This document shows positions 16,385 through 23,327 of a stretch of 39,609 nucleotides of DNA, in pieces; position 1 is the stretch's first letter; each line of letters starts with the position of its first letter. The DNA comes from Gemmatimonadota bacterium. Lineage in GTDB: Bacteria > Gemmatimonadota > Gemmatimonadetes > Longimicrobiales > Gaopeijiaceae. The DNA lies in assembly GCA_022825135.1 (NCBI GenBank), contig JAJDYN010000031.1, positions 1 through 39,609 on the forward strand, in the 5' to 3' direction. The position numbers and the translations under genes are program-made. Below the pieces are notes generated by a model. The model worked only from the letters and a program-made list of their open reading frames with translations. It had not been told where the DNA came from and did not search any database.

Positions 16385-16951
16385 TCATTCCGGGTCGCCG
16401 GTATCCCCCAGCACGCCGAGAGCCCGCGCCCGCGTCCATTCGTGCACCACGGGAGGAGGCCACGCGCCGGCGCTCGCGCGCTCCAGGATCCTCTCCGCTT
16501 CCTCCCGGGCGCGCCGCGCCGTCCCGGCCTCGAGCGCGTCCGCGTTCAGCGCGTCCCGAAGTTCGTCCTCGTCGAGGAGCCTCGGCGCCTTTCCCGGCTT
16601 CATCCACACATCGAGAAAGAGATCGGTGGTGCGCCAGATGTTTCCAGGCAGCATCTCGACGGGCGTGAGCAGGTTGGCGTAGAAGCCCGTGAACGCCCCC
16701 CGGGCGTTGTGGAAGCGCCCGATGTCGTGCCAGAGGCCCGGAAACGTGAACCAGACGATGTCGGATCCGGTCTCGAGCACGACCTTCCCGTCCAGTTCCA
16801 TCGGCGAGGGGACGCGGATGCCGCGCGAGAAGGTGACGATCGCCTGCGGGTTCCGGTGGATGATGGGCTGGCGGAAGGTCTGCAGGTGATCCGGGGGCCT
16901 CAGGTAGTGGATGGTGACGCGGGGAAGGGAACGGCCCGGCCGGGAGGTCAT
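16385..16951 (-). CDS. DUF402-family protein (nucleotide diphosphatase / FomD-like)
   Basis: 188 residues, last gene of the minus-strand operon; its ATG overlaps the stop of the short XdhC-domain gene (ATGA). The DUF402 core is clear: FPGLWHDIGRFHNARGAFTGFY, then TPVEMLPGNIWRTTDLFLDVWMKPGK and LLDEDELRDAL. Characterised DUF402 proteins hydrolyse nucleoside di- or triphosphates or CMP-phosphonate esters with divalent metal. Beside MocA, which makes or uses CTP-derived molybdopterin cytosine dinucleotide, a CMP/CDP-hydrolysing role would fit, but this is inference only. Confidence 0.85.
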   Translation of the reverse strand: MTSRPGRSLPRVTIHYLRPPDHLQTFRQPIIHRNPQAIVTFSRGIRVPSPMELDGKVVLETGSDIVWFTFPGLWHDIGRFHNARGAFTGFYANLLTPVEMLPGNIWRTTDLFLDVWMKPGKAPRLLDEDELRDALNADALEAGTARRAREEAERILERASAGAWPPPVVHEWTRARALGVLGDTGDPE

Positions 16952-17310
16952 GCTCCGGGGTCGTCTCCGTCTCGGCCGGCGCCTGCGGACACCCGCTCCA
17001 CGAAGATGTCCATGATGCCGCCGCATACCGCCGGGCTCCATCCCATGAGGTCTTCGGTGAGGTCCACCTTCACCAGGCGGGGGACGCCGTCCACGATCAC
17101 CTCGTGCGCGGCCTCGATTACCTCGGCCTCGCCGCAGCCGCCCCCGACCGTGCCCACCAGCCCGGTCTGCGGGTCTACAAGCATGCGCGAGCCGGCCTTG
17201 CGCGGCGTCGAGCCCCGCGTGGAGACGATGGTTGCAAGCGCGGCCGGCCGGCCGGCCCGCACCGTGGCGAGAACGGCTTCGTACACTTCCTGGTCGCCCG
17301 GCGAACTCAT
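16948..17310 (-). CDS. Short XdhC/CoxI N-terminal-domain protein
   Basis: 120 residues. It contains only the XdhC_CoxI N-terminal domain: AVLATVRAGRPAALATIVS, TRGSTPRKAGSRMLV, GTVGGGCGEAEVIEAA. It lacks the Rossmann domain, which is in the gene just upstream. Cys in GGGCGE is typical of the family and is thought to take part in handling molybdenum cofactor or sulfur. XdhC proteins load sulfurated molybdenum cofactor into xanthine-dehydrogenase-type enzymes. Starts in an ATGA overlap with the long XdhC gene. The two may form one functional unit. Confidence 0.88.
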   Translation of the reverse strand: MSSPGDQEVYEAVLATVRAGRPAALATIVSTRGSTPRKAGSRMLVDPQTGLVGTVGGGCGEAEVIEAAHEVIVDGVPRLVKVDLTEDLMGWSPAVCGGIMDIFVERVSAGAGRDGDDPGA

Positions 17311-18287
17311 TTTACGCTCCCGGTAGGGGGGTTCTTCGCCAGGAAGCGCTCGACGATGCGCTCCCGGCTCCTCAGCGGCGCTCCCGTGCCGCCGCGCCGC
17401 TCGAGGATCATCTCCCCCAGGACGCTCACGGCGATCTCGGCCGGCGTCTGCGCGCCGATGTCGAGTCCCACCGGAGCGCGCACGCGGGCGATGACCTCGT
17501 GAGGGATCCCCTCCGCCTCGAGCTGGATGAAGGTCGCCCGGACGCGGCGGCGGCTGCCGATCATGCCGATGTAGGCGGGGTTCGCCTCGCCGTGGCGGGC
17601 CAGCAGCCGGCGCAGGCACTCGTAGTCGTACTTGTGCCCGCGGGTCACCAGCACGAAATGGCACCCGGCGTGAACATCGATGCCGGAGAGGGGATCGGCG
17701 AAGTCGATGGTGCGCACGGCAGCGGCCTCCGGGAACCGCTCGCGGGTGGCGAACTCGGGACGGTCGTCCAGCACGGTGACCTCGAAGTCGAGCAGCGTGC
17801 CCAGGGTGGCGAGGGGCTGGGCGATGTGTCCCGCGCCCACCACGATGAGTTCCTGGCGGGGATGGTGGCCCTCCGCGTACACCTGCAGACGCCGGCCCGC
17901 CGGCGTCTGCAGGTTGTGGAGGGATCCGCCGTGCCCGCGCGCCAGCCGCTCGCGGCTCGCGACGGCCAGCGCCGCCGCGTCCAGTTCGGCGTCCCCGAGC
18001 GATCCCTCGACCGCGTCCGGACGCACCAGCATGCGGGCGCCCTCCGCGCGCCCCTCGCTGTCCGAGACCACCAGCAACTCGACCGCCCCACGCGACCCGC
18101 GCAGCGCCTCCAGGATGCGGGCGGCGGCGGCGGCCGCGTCGGGACCGGCGGCGACCGGCCGGGGCGGCACGACCCCGTCGGCGGGTGCGTCCGGTCCGTC
18201 GGTGGCCGCGTCGGATCCGGGCGGCCCGGCCGCGTCGGACTCCGGCAGACCGGGAGCGTCGGGCCCAGGGCGCTCGGGCACGGTCAC
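17307..18287 (-). CDS. xdhC: XdhC family molybdenum-hydroxylase maturation factor (Rossmann domain)
   Basis: 326 residues from a GTG overlapping the mocA stop (GTGA). The N-terminal 50 or so residues are proline-, alanine- and glycine-rich and likely unstructured. A middle domain (LLVVSDSEGRAEGARMLV … GGSLHNLQTPAGRRLQVYAEG) is followed by the C-terminal NAD-type Rossmann domain LIVVGAGHIAQPLATLGTLL … VTVLDDRPEFA and IGSRRRV, then the family ending GLDIGAQTPAEIAVSVLGEM. It inserts matured molybdenum cofactor into a xanthine-dehydrogenase/CO-dehydrogenase-like enzyme. No such target enzyme is encoded in the window. A perfect 16-bp-arm palindrome sits inside the gene at 17881-17914. Confidence 0.9.
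   Translation of the reverse strand: MTVPERPGPDAPGLPESDAAGPPGSDAATDGPDAPADGVVPPRPVAAGPDAAAAAARILEALRGSRGAVELLVVSDSEGRAEGARMLVRPDAVEGSLGDAELDAAALAVASRERLARGHGGSLHNLQTPAGRRLQVYAEGHHPRQELIVVGAGHIAQPLATLGTLLDFEVTVLDDRPEFATRERFPEAAAVRTIDFADPLSGIDVHAGCHFVLVTRGHKYDYECLRRLLARHGEANPAYIGMIGSRRRVRATFIQLEAEGIPHEVIARVRAPVGLDIGAQTPAEIAVSVLGEMILERRGGTGAPLRSRERIVERFLAKNPPTGSVK
17881..17914. repeat. Perfect palindrome inside xdhC
   Basis: ACCTGCAGACGCCGGC (17881-17896) and GCCGGCGTCTGCAGGT (17899-17914) are exact reverse complements separated by CC. The minus strand encodes LQTPAGRRLQV within this stretch, so it is fully inside the reading frame. A 16-bp perfect arm is far longer than chance arms seen elsewhere in the window (up to about 10 bp). 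It would form a strong hairpin in mRNA or a cruciform in DNA. Confidence 0.9.
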
Positions 18288-18883
18288 GCCACCTGGAAGT
18301 GGCGGCGGTACGCGGAGGGCGTGTCGATGTCCGCGATCACGCCCGCGTCCTCCACCACGCACTCGCGGACGCGGGAGGGGCGCCGCCGCACGACCGTGCG
18401 GGCTCCCTCGGGAAGGTCGGGGTCGAGGAGTTCGGGGAACAGGCGGCGATGGAAGATGGCCGGGTGACCGCGCCGGCCGCGCCAGGTCGGGATCACGATG
18501 TCGGCGGAGCCCTTCTCGAAGCACGCCACCACAGACCGCACCGCGGCGCCCGTCACCAGCGGGTGATCCACCGGGCAGATGGCGCATCCGTCCATTCCGC
18601 CGCCCCACTCCGCCAGCGCCAGCCGGATGGACGAGATGGGGCCTTCATCGGGGTCGGGGTTGGCCGCCACCACGGCGCCGGCGGCATTCGCCTCCCTCGC
18701 CACGGCGCCGTCCGCCTCCCTCGCCACCACGACGACCGGGCTGCACCCGCCTGCCGCCAGGGCGGACACGACCCGCACCAGAAAGGACTGTCCACCCGCA
18801 TCGAGAAGCGCCTTGGCGCTTCCCATGCGGGTGGACAGTCCGCAGGCGGGGACTACGCCCAGCAACCTCGATGGACGATCCAC
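18284..18883 (-). CDS. mocA: MocA/MobA-like molybdenum cofactor nucleotidyltransferase
   Basis: 199 residues from GTG. The nucleotide-binding motif of the family is GLSTRMGSAKALL (residues 15-27), followed by GPISSIRLAL and CPVDHPLVT, where Asp binds metal, and RRGHPAIF. MocA transfers CMP to molybdopterin to make the cytosine dinucleotide form of the cofactor used by xanthine-dehydrogenase-type enzymes; MobA uses GTP instead. The overlap with xdhC favours MocA. First gene of a four-gene overlapping operon. Oddity: codons 15-33, exactly the nucleotide-binding motif, form a 57-base near-perfect palindrome that should fold the 5' end of the mRNA. Confidence 0.85.
   Translation of the reverse strand: MDRPSRLLGVVPACGLSTRMGSAKALLDAGGQSFLVRVVSALAAGGCSPVVVVAREADGAVAREANAAGAVVAANPDPDEGPISSIRLALAEWGGGMDGCAICPVDHPLVTGAAVRSVVACFEKGSADIVIPTWRGRRGHPAIFHRRLFPELLDPDLPEGARTVVRRRPSRVRECVVEDAGVIADIDTPSAYRRHFQVA
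18785..18841. repeat. 57-base near-perfect palindrome inside the start of mocA
   Basis: GGACTGTCCACCCGCAT (18785-18801) and ATGCGGGTGGACAGTCC (18825-18841) are exact reverse complements. Between them GAAGCGCC and GGCGCTTC (18805-18812 and 18815-18822) are again exact complements around TT, leaving only CGA and CC unpaired. The element covers exactly codons 15-33 of the gene, whose product there is the catalytic GxSxRMGxxKxL motif. Arms of 17 plus 8 bp cannot reasonably arise by chance at this composition. Confidence 0.92.
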
Positions 18884-18903
18884 GAGACCGGGTGCCGGCC
18901 CGG

Positions 18904-18926
18904 GGGACCGGGCGGGCGCCCGTCCC
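18904..18926 (-). terminator. GC-rich hairpin after the coiled-coil lipoprotein gene
   Basis: Just downstream of the lipoprotein stop, GGGAC-GGGCG pairs with CGCCC-(G)-GTCCC on the minus strand, with one bulged base. No T-run follows. It may reduce read-through into mocA, or be incidental GC-rich pairing. Confidence 0.3.
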
Positions 18927-18932
18927 GTCCGG

Positions 18933-19700
18933 TCAGAGGATGGGGCGGACCTGCGCGTTGCTCTCGTCGAGCGTGAAGGCCACCGGCTCGCCTTCCACCG
19001 TGAGCGGGACGTTCCAGTAGAGCTCGTCGAAGGAGCGCTCCCAGCGCGCGTACACCCAGTATTGCCCCGCGGGCGCGGCCAGAAGCGCGCTGCCCGAGGC
19101 GTCGGTGGTGTCCACGACCGGGTCGAGGCCGCTCACGTCGATCATGAACTGGGACACCGTGCCGTAGTCGGCGAACGCATCGTCTCCCCACATCTCGCGG
19201 AGCATCCTGACCTGGTCGGCCTGCTCGATCATGGAACCCTGGATGGAGGTGAACTCCTCGAAGGCGGCGTCGCGCTGGCGCTCGACCTGAGCGAGCCGCT
19301 GCTCCTTCTCGTCGAACTCCATGAACATCACCCGGTACTGGGCTTCGGCGGGATTGAGCCGTTCCATCTCGGTGCTGAGGTTGAGGAGATCCTCTCGCAG
19401 CAGCGACCACTCGCTCTCCAGGCTCTGCCATTCCCCCTGCGCCGCGGCGACCTGGTTCTGGGCCTCGAGCAGATCCGGTGGAATCTCCGGCTCGGGCGTG
19501 TCGGCCTCGCCCGCCAGGGAGTCGAAGATGGCGTCGCGGTCGAAGGGAAGGAGCTGGACTTCCATGTCGGCCAGCGGCCGCACCTCCGTCCCCTCGGCGC
19601 CGGTAACCTCCATCTGCGCGTTGATCGTGACTTCGGTCGGCCCGCATGCGGCGGAGGCGATGGTGCCGGCGAGAGCGAGGAAAAGGATGGCGTTCCTCAT
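18933..19700 (-). CDS. Coiled-coil lipoprotein of unknown function
   Basis: 255 residues from an ATG preceded by CTGGAG. The N-terminus MRNAILFLALAGTIASAAC has a lipobox-like end with Cys19 as the likely lipidated residue. After a short beta stretch (VRPLADMEVQLLPFD) a long Glu/Gln-rich helical segment follows, about residues 78-160 (LLEAQNQVAAAQGEW … KEQRLAQVERQRDAAF), which looks like a coiled coil. The C-terminal part (GSALLAAPAGQYWVYARWERSFDELYWNVPLTV) looks like a small carboxypeptidase-regulatory-like beta domain. No named family. It stands 115 bases downstream of the degenerate M16 pair on the same strand. Confidence 0.75.
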   Translation of the reverse strand: MRNAILFLALAGTIASAACGPTEVTINAQMEVTGAEGTEVRPLADMEVQLLPFDRDAIFDSLAGEADTPEPEIPPDLLEAQNQVAAAQGEWQSLESEWSLLREDLLNLSTEMERLNPAEAQYRVMFMEFDEKEQRLAQVERQRDAAFEEFTSIQGSMIEQADQVRMLREMWGDDAFADYGTVSQFMIDVSGLDPVVDTTDASGSALLAAPAGQYWVYARWERSFDELYWNVPLTVEGEPVAFTLDESNAQVRPIL

Positions 19701-19815
19701 GGTGCAGTTACTCCAGGCTATCACGTTGAAAACTACCGAGCTGGCTCCTTCCGGCTCGCAGGCGACGCATTCGGCCGAATTCGGGCCGCAAAGTAACCGC
19801 CCCCATGCCGATGCA

Positions 19816-21111
19816 TCAAGGCGAGGGCCCGCCCGGCCCGTACACCAGCACCCGCGGTTCGCCCAGGTCGGCTGCCGCACGCTGGACCTCCTCGGAAGAC
19901 AGACCCTCCAGGGGCGCGACCGGTTCCCCCGGCCCGCCGTCCGACTCCGCTTCCAGGAGCAGCCGGCGGCCTTCGCGCTCGGGATCCGCCATTGCGAGGG
20001 CCCGCGCCGACCGGAACCTCCGGTACTGCCGGCTCAGGTCGTCCGGGGAGAGGTTGCCGGCCGACAGGTGATCCAGGATGTCCACGATGCGCTGCTCCCA
20101 GGCGCGCACGGTCGGCCACTGGGCGGCGATCGTCACCTGCAGCACAGGCCCTCCGGGCAGCTCGCGCACCTCGACCCGGCGGCTGATCAACCCCGGAGCT
20201 GGACGGTCGATACCCAGCTGTTCCCCGATCACGTGAGCGAGGAACTCCATCGGCCGCCGCGGTGCCGCGCCGTCGAACGGGTAGGCGGCGCGGATCCAGT
20301 TGTTCGTGATGTCATCGTCGACCGAGGTCCGGCCGCCCGTCTCCCACGCCCGTCCCGGGGCGCGCGGCGGCAGAGGCGCGCCCTCCACCACCCAGGCTTG
20401 CTCCCCGCGCCGCGCCATCGTCCGGTGCGCGCCGACGATGGAGGCCGCTTCGGCCGGCGCGACCGCGCCCACCACGGCCAGCCGCGCCCCGTCCATCCGG
20501 TAGATGCGCGCCCGCGCCGCCTCCAGTGCCGCGACCGTCACGCCGTTCACGCTCGACGGAGTGCCCATGGGAGGACGGGCGCGCTCCGCCCCGAGGAGCA
20601 CGCGCCGAGCGGCCAGTTCGAACGCGCGCACGGGCGCGTCGTGCTGGAACAGCACCTGGCCCGACAGCTCGGCGCGAGTCTCCGCGGCCAGCGCCGCGTC
20701 GAACTGGTCGGTGAACAGGGTGCGCGTAAGGATGCGGTACGCCGTCCCCCAGTCGGCCGATGTGGCCAGCAGGGTGACCCAGGTGCGGTCGCCCTCCACT
20801 TCGATTGCCGCGACCGCGCCCGTTTCCGCGAGGCTGGCGGCCACGGCCCGCTCGAGCACCTTGCCCAGGAGCCAGGCGGTTCCCTCGGCCCCCGGCGGGT
20901 CGTCGCCATATCCGCCGGCGAAGGAAAGGGTGACGGCGACGGCGGACGTCCAGGGCCGCTCGCTCAGCACCACCAGCTGCAGCGTATCCGGGACGGCGGC
21001 CGGGCCGTTGGAGGGCGGGCCGCGCGCGCCCACCGCGGGAGCGGCGAGCGACAGGATCGCCCACAGCGCCGTCCATGGGAGCAGCCGCGTCCGAGGGAGC
21101 GGTGTCGGCAT
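19816..21111 (-). CDS. Degenerate M16-like protein, second of a pair
   Basis: 431 residues; a signal peptide ends near APAVGARG. The layout (VAVTLSFAGGYGDDPPGAEGTAWLLGKVLERAV … DLSRQYRRFRSARALA) follows the M16 fold, but at the place of the zinc motif it reads EGTAWLLGKVL, so HxxEH is missing. It is therefore predicted to be non-catalytic. The ATG overlaps the stop of the upstream M16-like gene by one base (TGATG), so they are co-translated and probably form a pair, but neither member has a zinc site. Role unknown: a structural or substrate-binding chamber is one possibility. Assignment to M16 rests on pattern, not on a search. Confidence 0.65.
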   Translation of the reverse strand: MPTPLPRTRLLPWTALWAILSLAAPAVGARGPPSNGPAAVPDTLQLVVLSERPWTSAVAVTLSFAGGYGDDPPGAEGTAWLLGKVLERAVAASLAETGAVAAIEVEGDRTWVTLLATSADWGTAYRILTRTLFTDQFDAALAAETRAELSGQVLFQHDAPVRAFELAARRVLLGAERARPPMGTPSSVNGVTVAALEAARARIYRMDGARLAVVGAVAPAEAASIVGAHRTMARRGEQAWVVEGAPLPPRAPGRAWETGGRTSVDDDITNNWIRAAYPFDGAAPRRPMEFLAHVIGEQLGIDRPAPGLISRRVEVRELPGGPVLQVTIAAQWPTVRAWEQRIVDILDHLSAGNLSPDDLSRQYRRFRSARALAMADPEREGRRLLLEAESDGGPGEPVAPLEGLSSEEVQRAAADLGEPRVLVYGPGGPSP

Positions 21112-22298
21112 CAGTTCGCCACCTCGGCGGCAACTGCCTCGGCCGCCGCGACCTCGTCGAGGAAGGCGGTCATGGCCTCGAAATCGACCTCCTCCAGGCG
21201 GAGCAGATAGTCCGCCGCCGCGCCTGCGTCGCCCGTGGCGTCCAGGTGCCGGCCGATGACCTCCGCCAACCCGCCCGGCGAGCGCGTCTCCAGGATCAGC
21301 TCCGAGCGGAGCGAAGACCTCGCGTTGCGCACGACGGCCGGGCCAAGGGCCGCCCGCAGGTCGCCGACGTAGTCTCTGACGCGGGCGCGCATCGTCGTCG
21401 CGTCCCGGGAGAAGGCTGCCGCGGTCAACACCAGCCACGACCGTTCTCCCAGCTCCCACCGCTCGAGCTGCGGTTCGAATTCGCCGCCCAGCTCCCGAAG
21501 GTGGTCGTTCGCGATGCGCGCGAGCAGCGCGGAGCGCGGGTCCCGCGCGCTTCCCGACGGATATGCCTCCCCGTACCAGGCCCGGATTCGTTCGGGTCTG
21601 ATGGCCGGGAACCTTCTGGTAGCCGCCTCCGGGAGCGGATCCGTCTCCGGTGCCGGCCCCGCTTCCCCCAGCTCTGCGAGGGCCGAGAACGCGGCCTCCA
21701 CCGGCAGGTCGGCAACCACGACCACCGAGAGGTTGCCCCGGCGGTGCGATTCCCGCCATTGCTCCACCAGCCGGGCCGGGTGAAGCGCCGCAAGCGACTC
21801 GAGGGTTCCCGTCACCGACGGAATCGGTGAAGCCATGCGCGAGCGAAGCCGGAGCCGAAGCGCGCCCCGCGCAGTCTCCCGCTCTCGCCGGTTCATGCCC
21901 TCGAGGCGCGTCCGGGCCGCCACGAAACCGGGCGACGCCGGGCGGGCCAGCAACTCGCGCGCAACGCGGGCGAGATGGTCGAAGTCCACGACGGCGCCAT
22001 TCAGGCGATAGACGAGTCCGACCGAGGTGCGGTGCGCCAGGACTTCGATGCCCAGCGTCTCCCGGAGTCTCCGGACGCGTTCCAGTGCCATCAGCTGAAT
22101 GAGGTAGCCGGCTCCGGCGCCGGATTCGGATTCGACGAAGGGCACCGTGATGCGGATCGCCGCCGCCGGTGAACCCGTGGCTTCGACGAAGGCGATGACG
22201 GGGCCGTCAGGCGGGCGGAGAACCGTGTCCGGACGGAGCGACCCGGGGTCGGAGATGGCGCTCAGGAGGGCGACCCCGGCGAGGAATGCAGCCGTCAA
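21111..22298 (-). CDS. Degenerate M16-like protein, first of a pair
   Basis: 395 residues if the TTG at 22298 is used; an in-frame stop (the end of the upstream M23 gene) lies 15 bases before it and no ATG or GTG is available near the start. The N-terminus AAFLAGVALLSAI could be a short signal peptide. M16-like features: ITVPFVESESGAGAGYLIQLMALERVRRL, a region usually carrying the zinc motif but without HxxEH here, and LVEQWRESHRRGNLSVVVVADLP, which resembles the conserved YY-x-P-x-N-x-x-L-x-VVGD segment. Likely non-catalytic and co-translated with the next M16-like gene. Confidence 0.62.
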   Translation of the reverse strand: MTAAFLAGVALLSAISDPGSLRPDTVLRPPDGPVIAFVEATGSPAAAIRITVPFVESESGAGAGYLIQLMALERVRRLRETLGIEVLAHRTSVGLVYRLNGAVVDFDHLARVARELLARPASPGFVAARTRLEGMNRRERETARGALRLRLRSRMASPIPSVTGTLESLAALHPARLVEQWRESHRRGNLSVVVVADLPVEAAFSALAELGEAGPAPETDPLPEAATRRFPAIRPERIRAWYGEAYPSGSARDPRSALLARIANDHLRELGGEFEPQLERWELGERSWLVLTAAAFSRDATTMRARVRDYVGDLRAALGPAVVRNARSSLRSELILETRSPGGLAEVIGRHLDATGDAGAAADYLLRLEEVDFEAMTAFLDEVAAAEAVAAEVAN

Positions 22299-22313
22299 CT
22301 GCGCTGGGCCGGA

Positions 22314-23252
22314 TCAGGGAATGACGTCGATTACGAACCGGTGCGGATCGATCGGTCTTCCGTTCTGCCGCACCTCGTAATGGACATGCGGAGCCGTCGT
22401 GATTCCGGTCCTCCCGACCAGCGCGATCACCTCGCCGCGCTCCACCTGCTGACCTCTTCGCACCAGAATCTGGCTGGCATGGCCGTACAGGGTCTCATAC
22501 CCGAAGCCGTGCTCGACGAGCACGGTCAGGCCGTACCCGTTGCGGCGGCCGGTGAAGGTCACCTCACCCTTGGCCGTCGCCACGATGGGCGAGCCCGCGG
22601 CGGCGGAGATGTCCATGCCCTCGTGCGGGAGCGGCTGGTGGTGCACCGGATGCATGCGGGAGGGTGAGAAGCGGCTGGAGATGTAGCCGCGGGCCGGCAG
22701 GATGGAGGGAAACGACTCCAGCCAGTCGCGATGCCGGTTCAGGGAATCCGCGGCCTCGGTGAGGCTGGTGCTGAGCAGGCGCACCCGCCGCTCGAGCGCC
22801 CTCAGATCGAAGGAGGTCGCGAAGGCGTCCTTGGAATACAGCGAGTCGAGGCCCCACAGGGGGTGCGACCGGGGCGTGATGGTGCCGGGACCCCCCACGC
22901 CCGCCTGGAGCACCTCGGCGTCGATGGACTCCAGCCCGGCCAGAGCGCGGGCCTGCGCATTCTGTTCCGACAGGCCTTCGACCGCGCCCTCAAGGCTCGC
23001 CACCTCCCGCCGGATGCCGGCCAGTTCCTCGGCCATGGCCTGGTTCTTCGCGGCCAGCTGGCGCGCCTCCATCCGGTGTGGGCCACCGGAGAAGACGAAG
23101 AAAACGGCCGCCAGGACGAGGACCATGACGCCGGCCCAGGAGAGGAGCAGCCGGGGCGAGACTTCGAACTGCCGGTGCCGCCCGCCGCCGGGCGGCACTA
23201 CGAGGATCGAAAACCTGGTCTTCAGCTTGGCGCCGAGTGATTTGTTTGGCAT
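22314..23252 (-). CDS. M23 family (LytM) peptidoglycan endopeptidase, membrane anchored
   Basis: 312 residues. Residues 35-54 form one membrane helix, then a coiled coil (about 60-100, QLAAKNQAMAEELAGIRREV) and a C-terminal LytM domain. Zinc ligands are H210-x3-D214 (HEGMDIS) and H289-V-H291 (HVHYEV), so the domain should be catalytically active, unlike EnvC/NlpD-type activators. M23 enzymes cut peptide cross-links in the cell wall to allow growth or division. Lies between metG and an M16-like gene; the gap to the latter is 15 bases. Confidence 0.92.
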   Translation of the reverse strand: MPNKSLGAKLKTRFSILVVPPGGGRHRQFEVSPRLLLSWAGVMVLVLAAVFFVFSGGPHRMEARQLAAKNQAMAEELAGIRREVASLEGAVEGLSEQNAQARALAGLESIDAEVLQAGVGGPGTITPRSHPLWGLDSLYSKDAFATSFDLRALERRVRLLSTSLTEAADSLNRHRDWLESFPSILPARGYISSRFSPSRMHPVHHQPLPHEGMDISAAAGSPIVATAKGEVTFTGRRNGYGLTVLVEHGFGYETLYGHASQILVRRGQQVERGEVIALVGRTGITTAPHVHYEVRQNGRPIDPHRFVIDVIP

Positions 23253-23327
23253 GCCTCAGGAGTGATCGAGGGCAGGGAGCGACAAACACGGCAGGGGCTT
23301 CAACCTATCCGTGCCGGCCGAAGCCAG

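Noticed and set aside
18689..18727. Direct repeat CGCCTCCCTCGCCAC in mocA
   Set aside because: It encodes a repeated VAREA peptide, an ordinary coding duplication, and is short.
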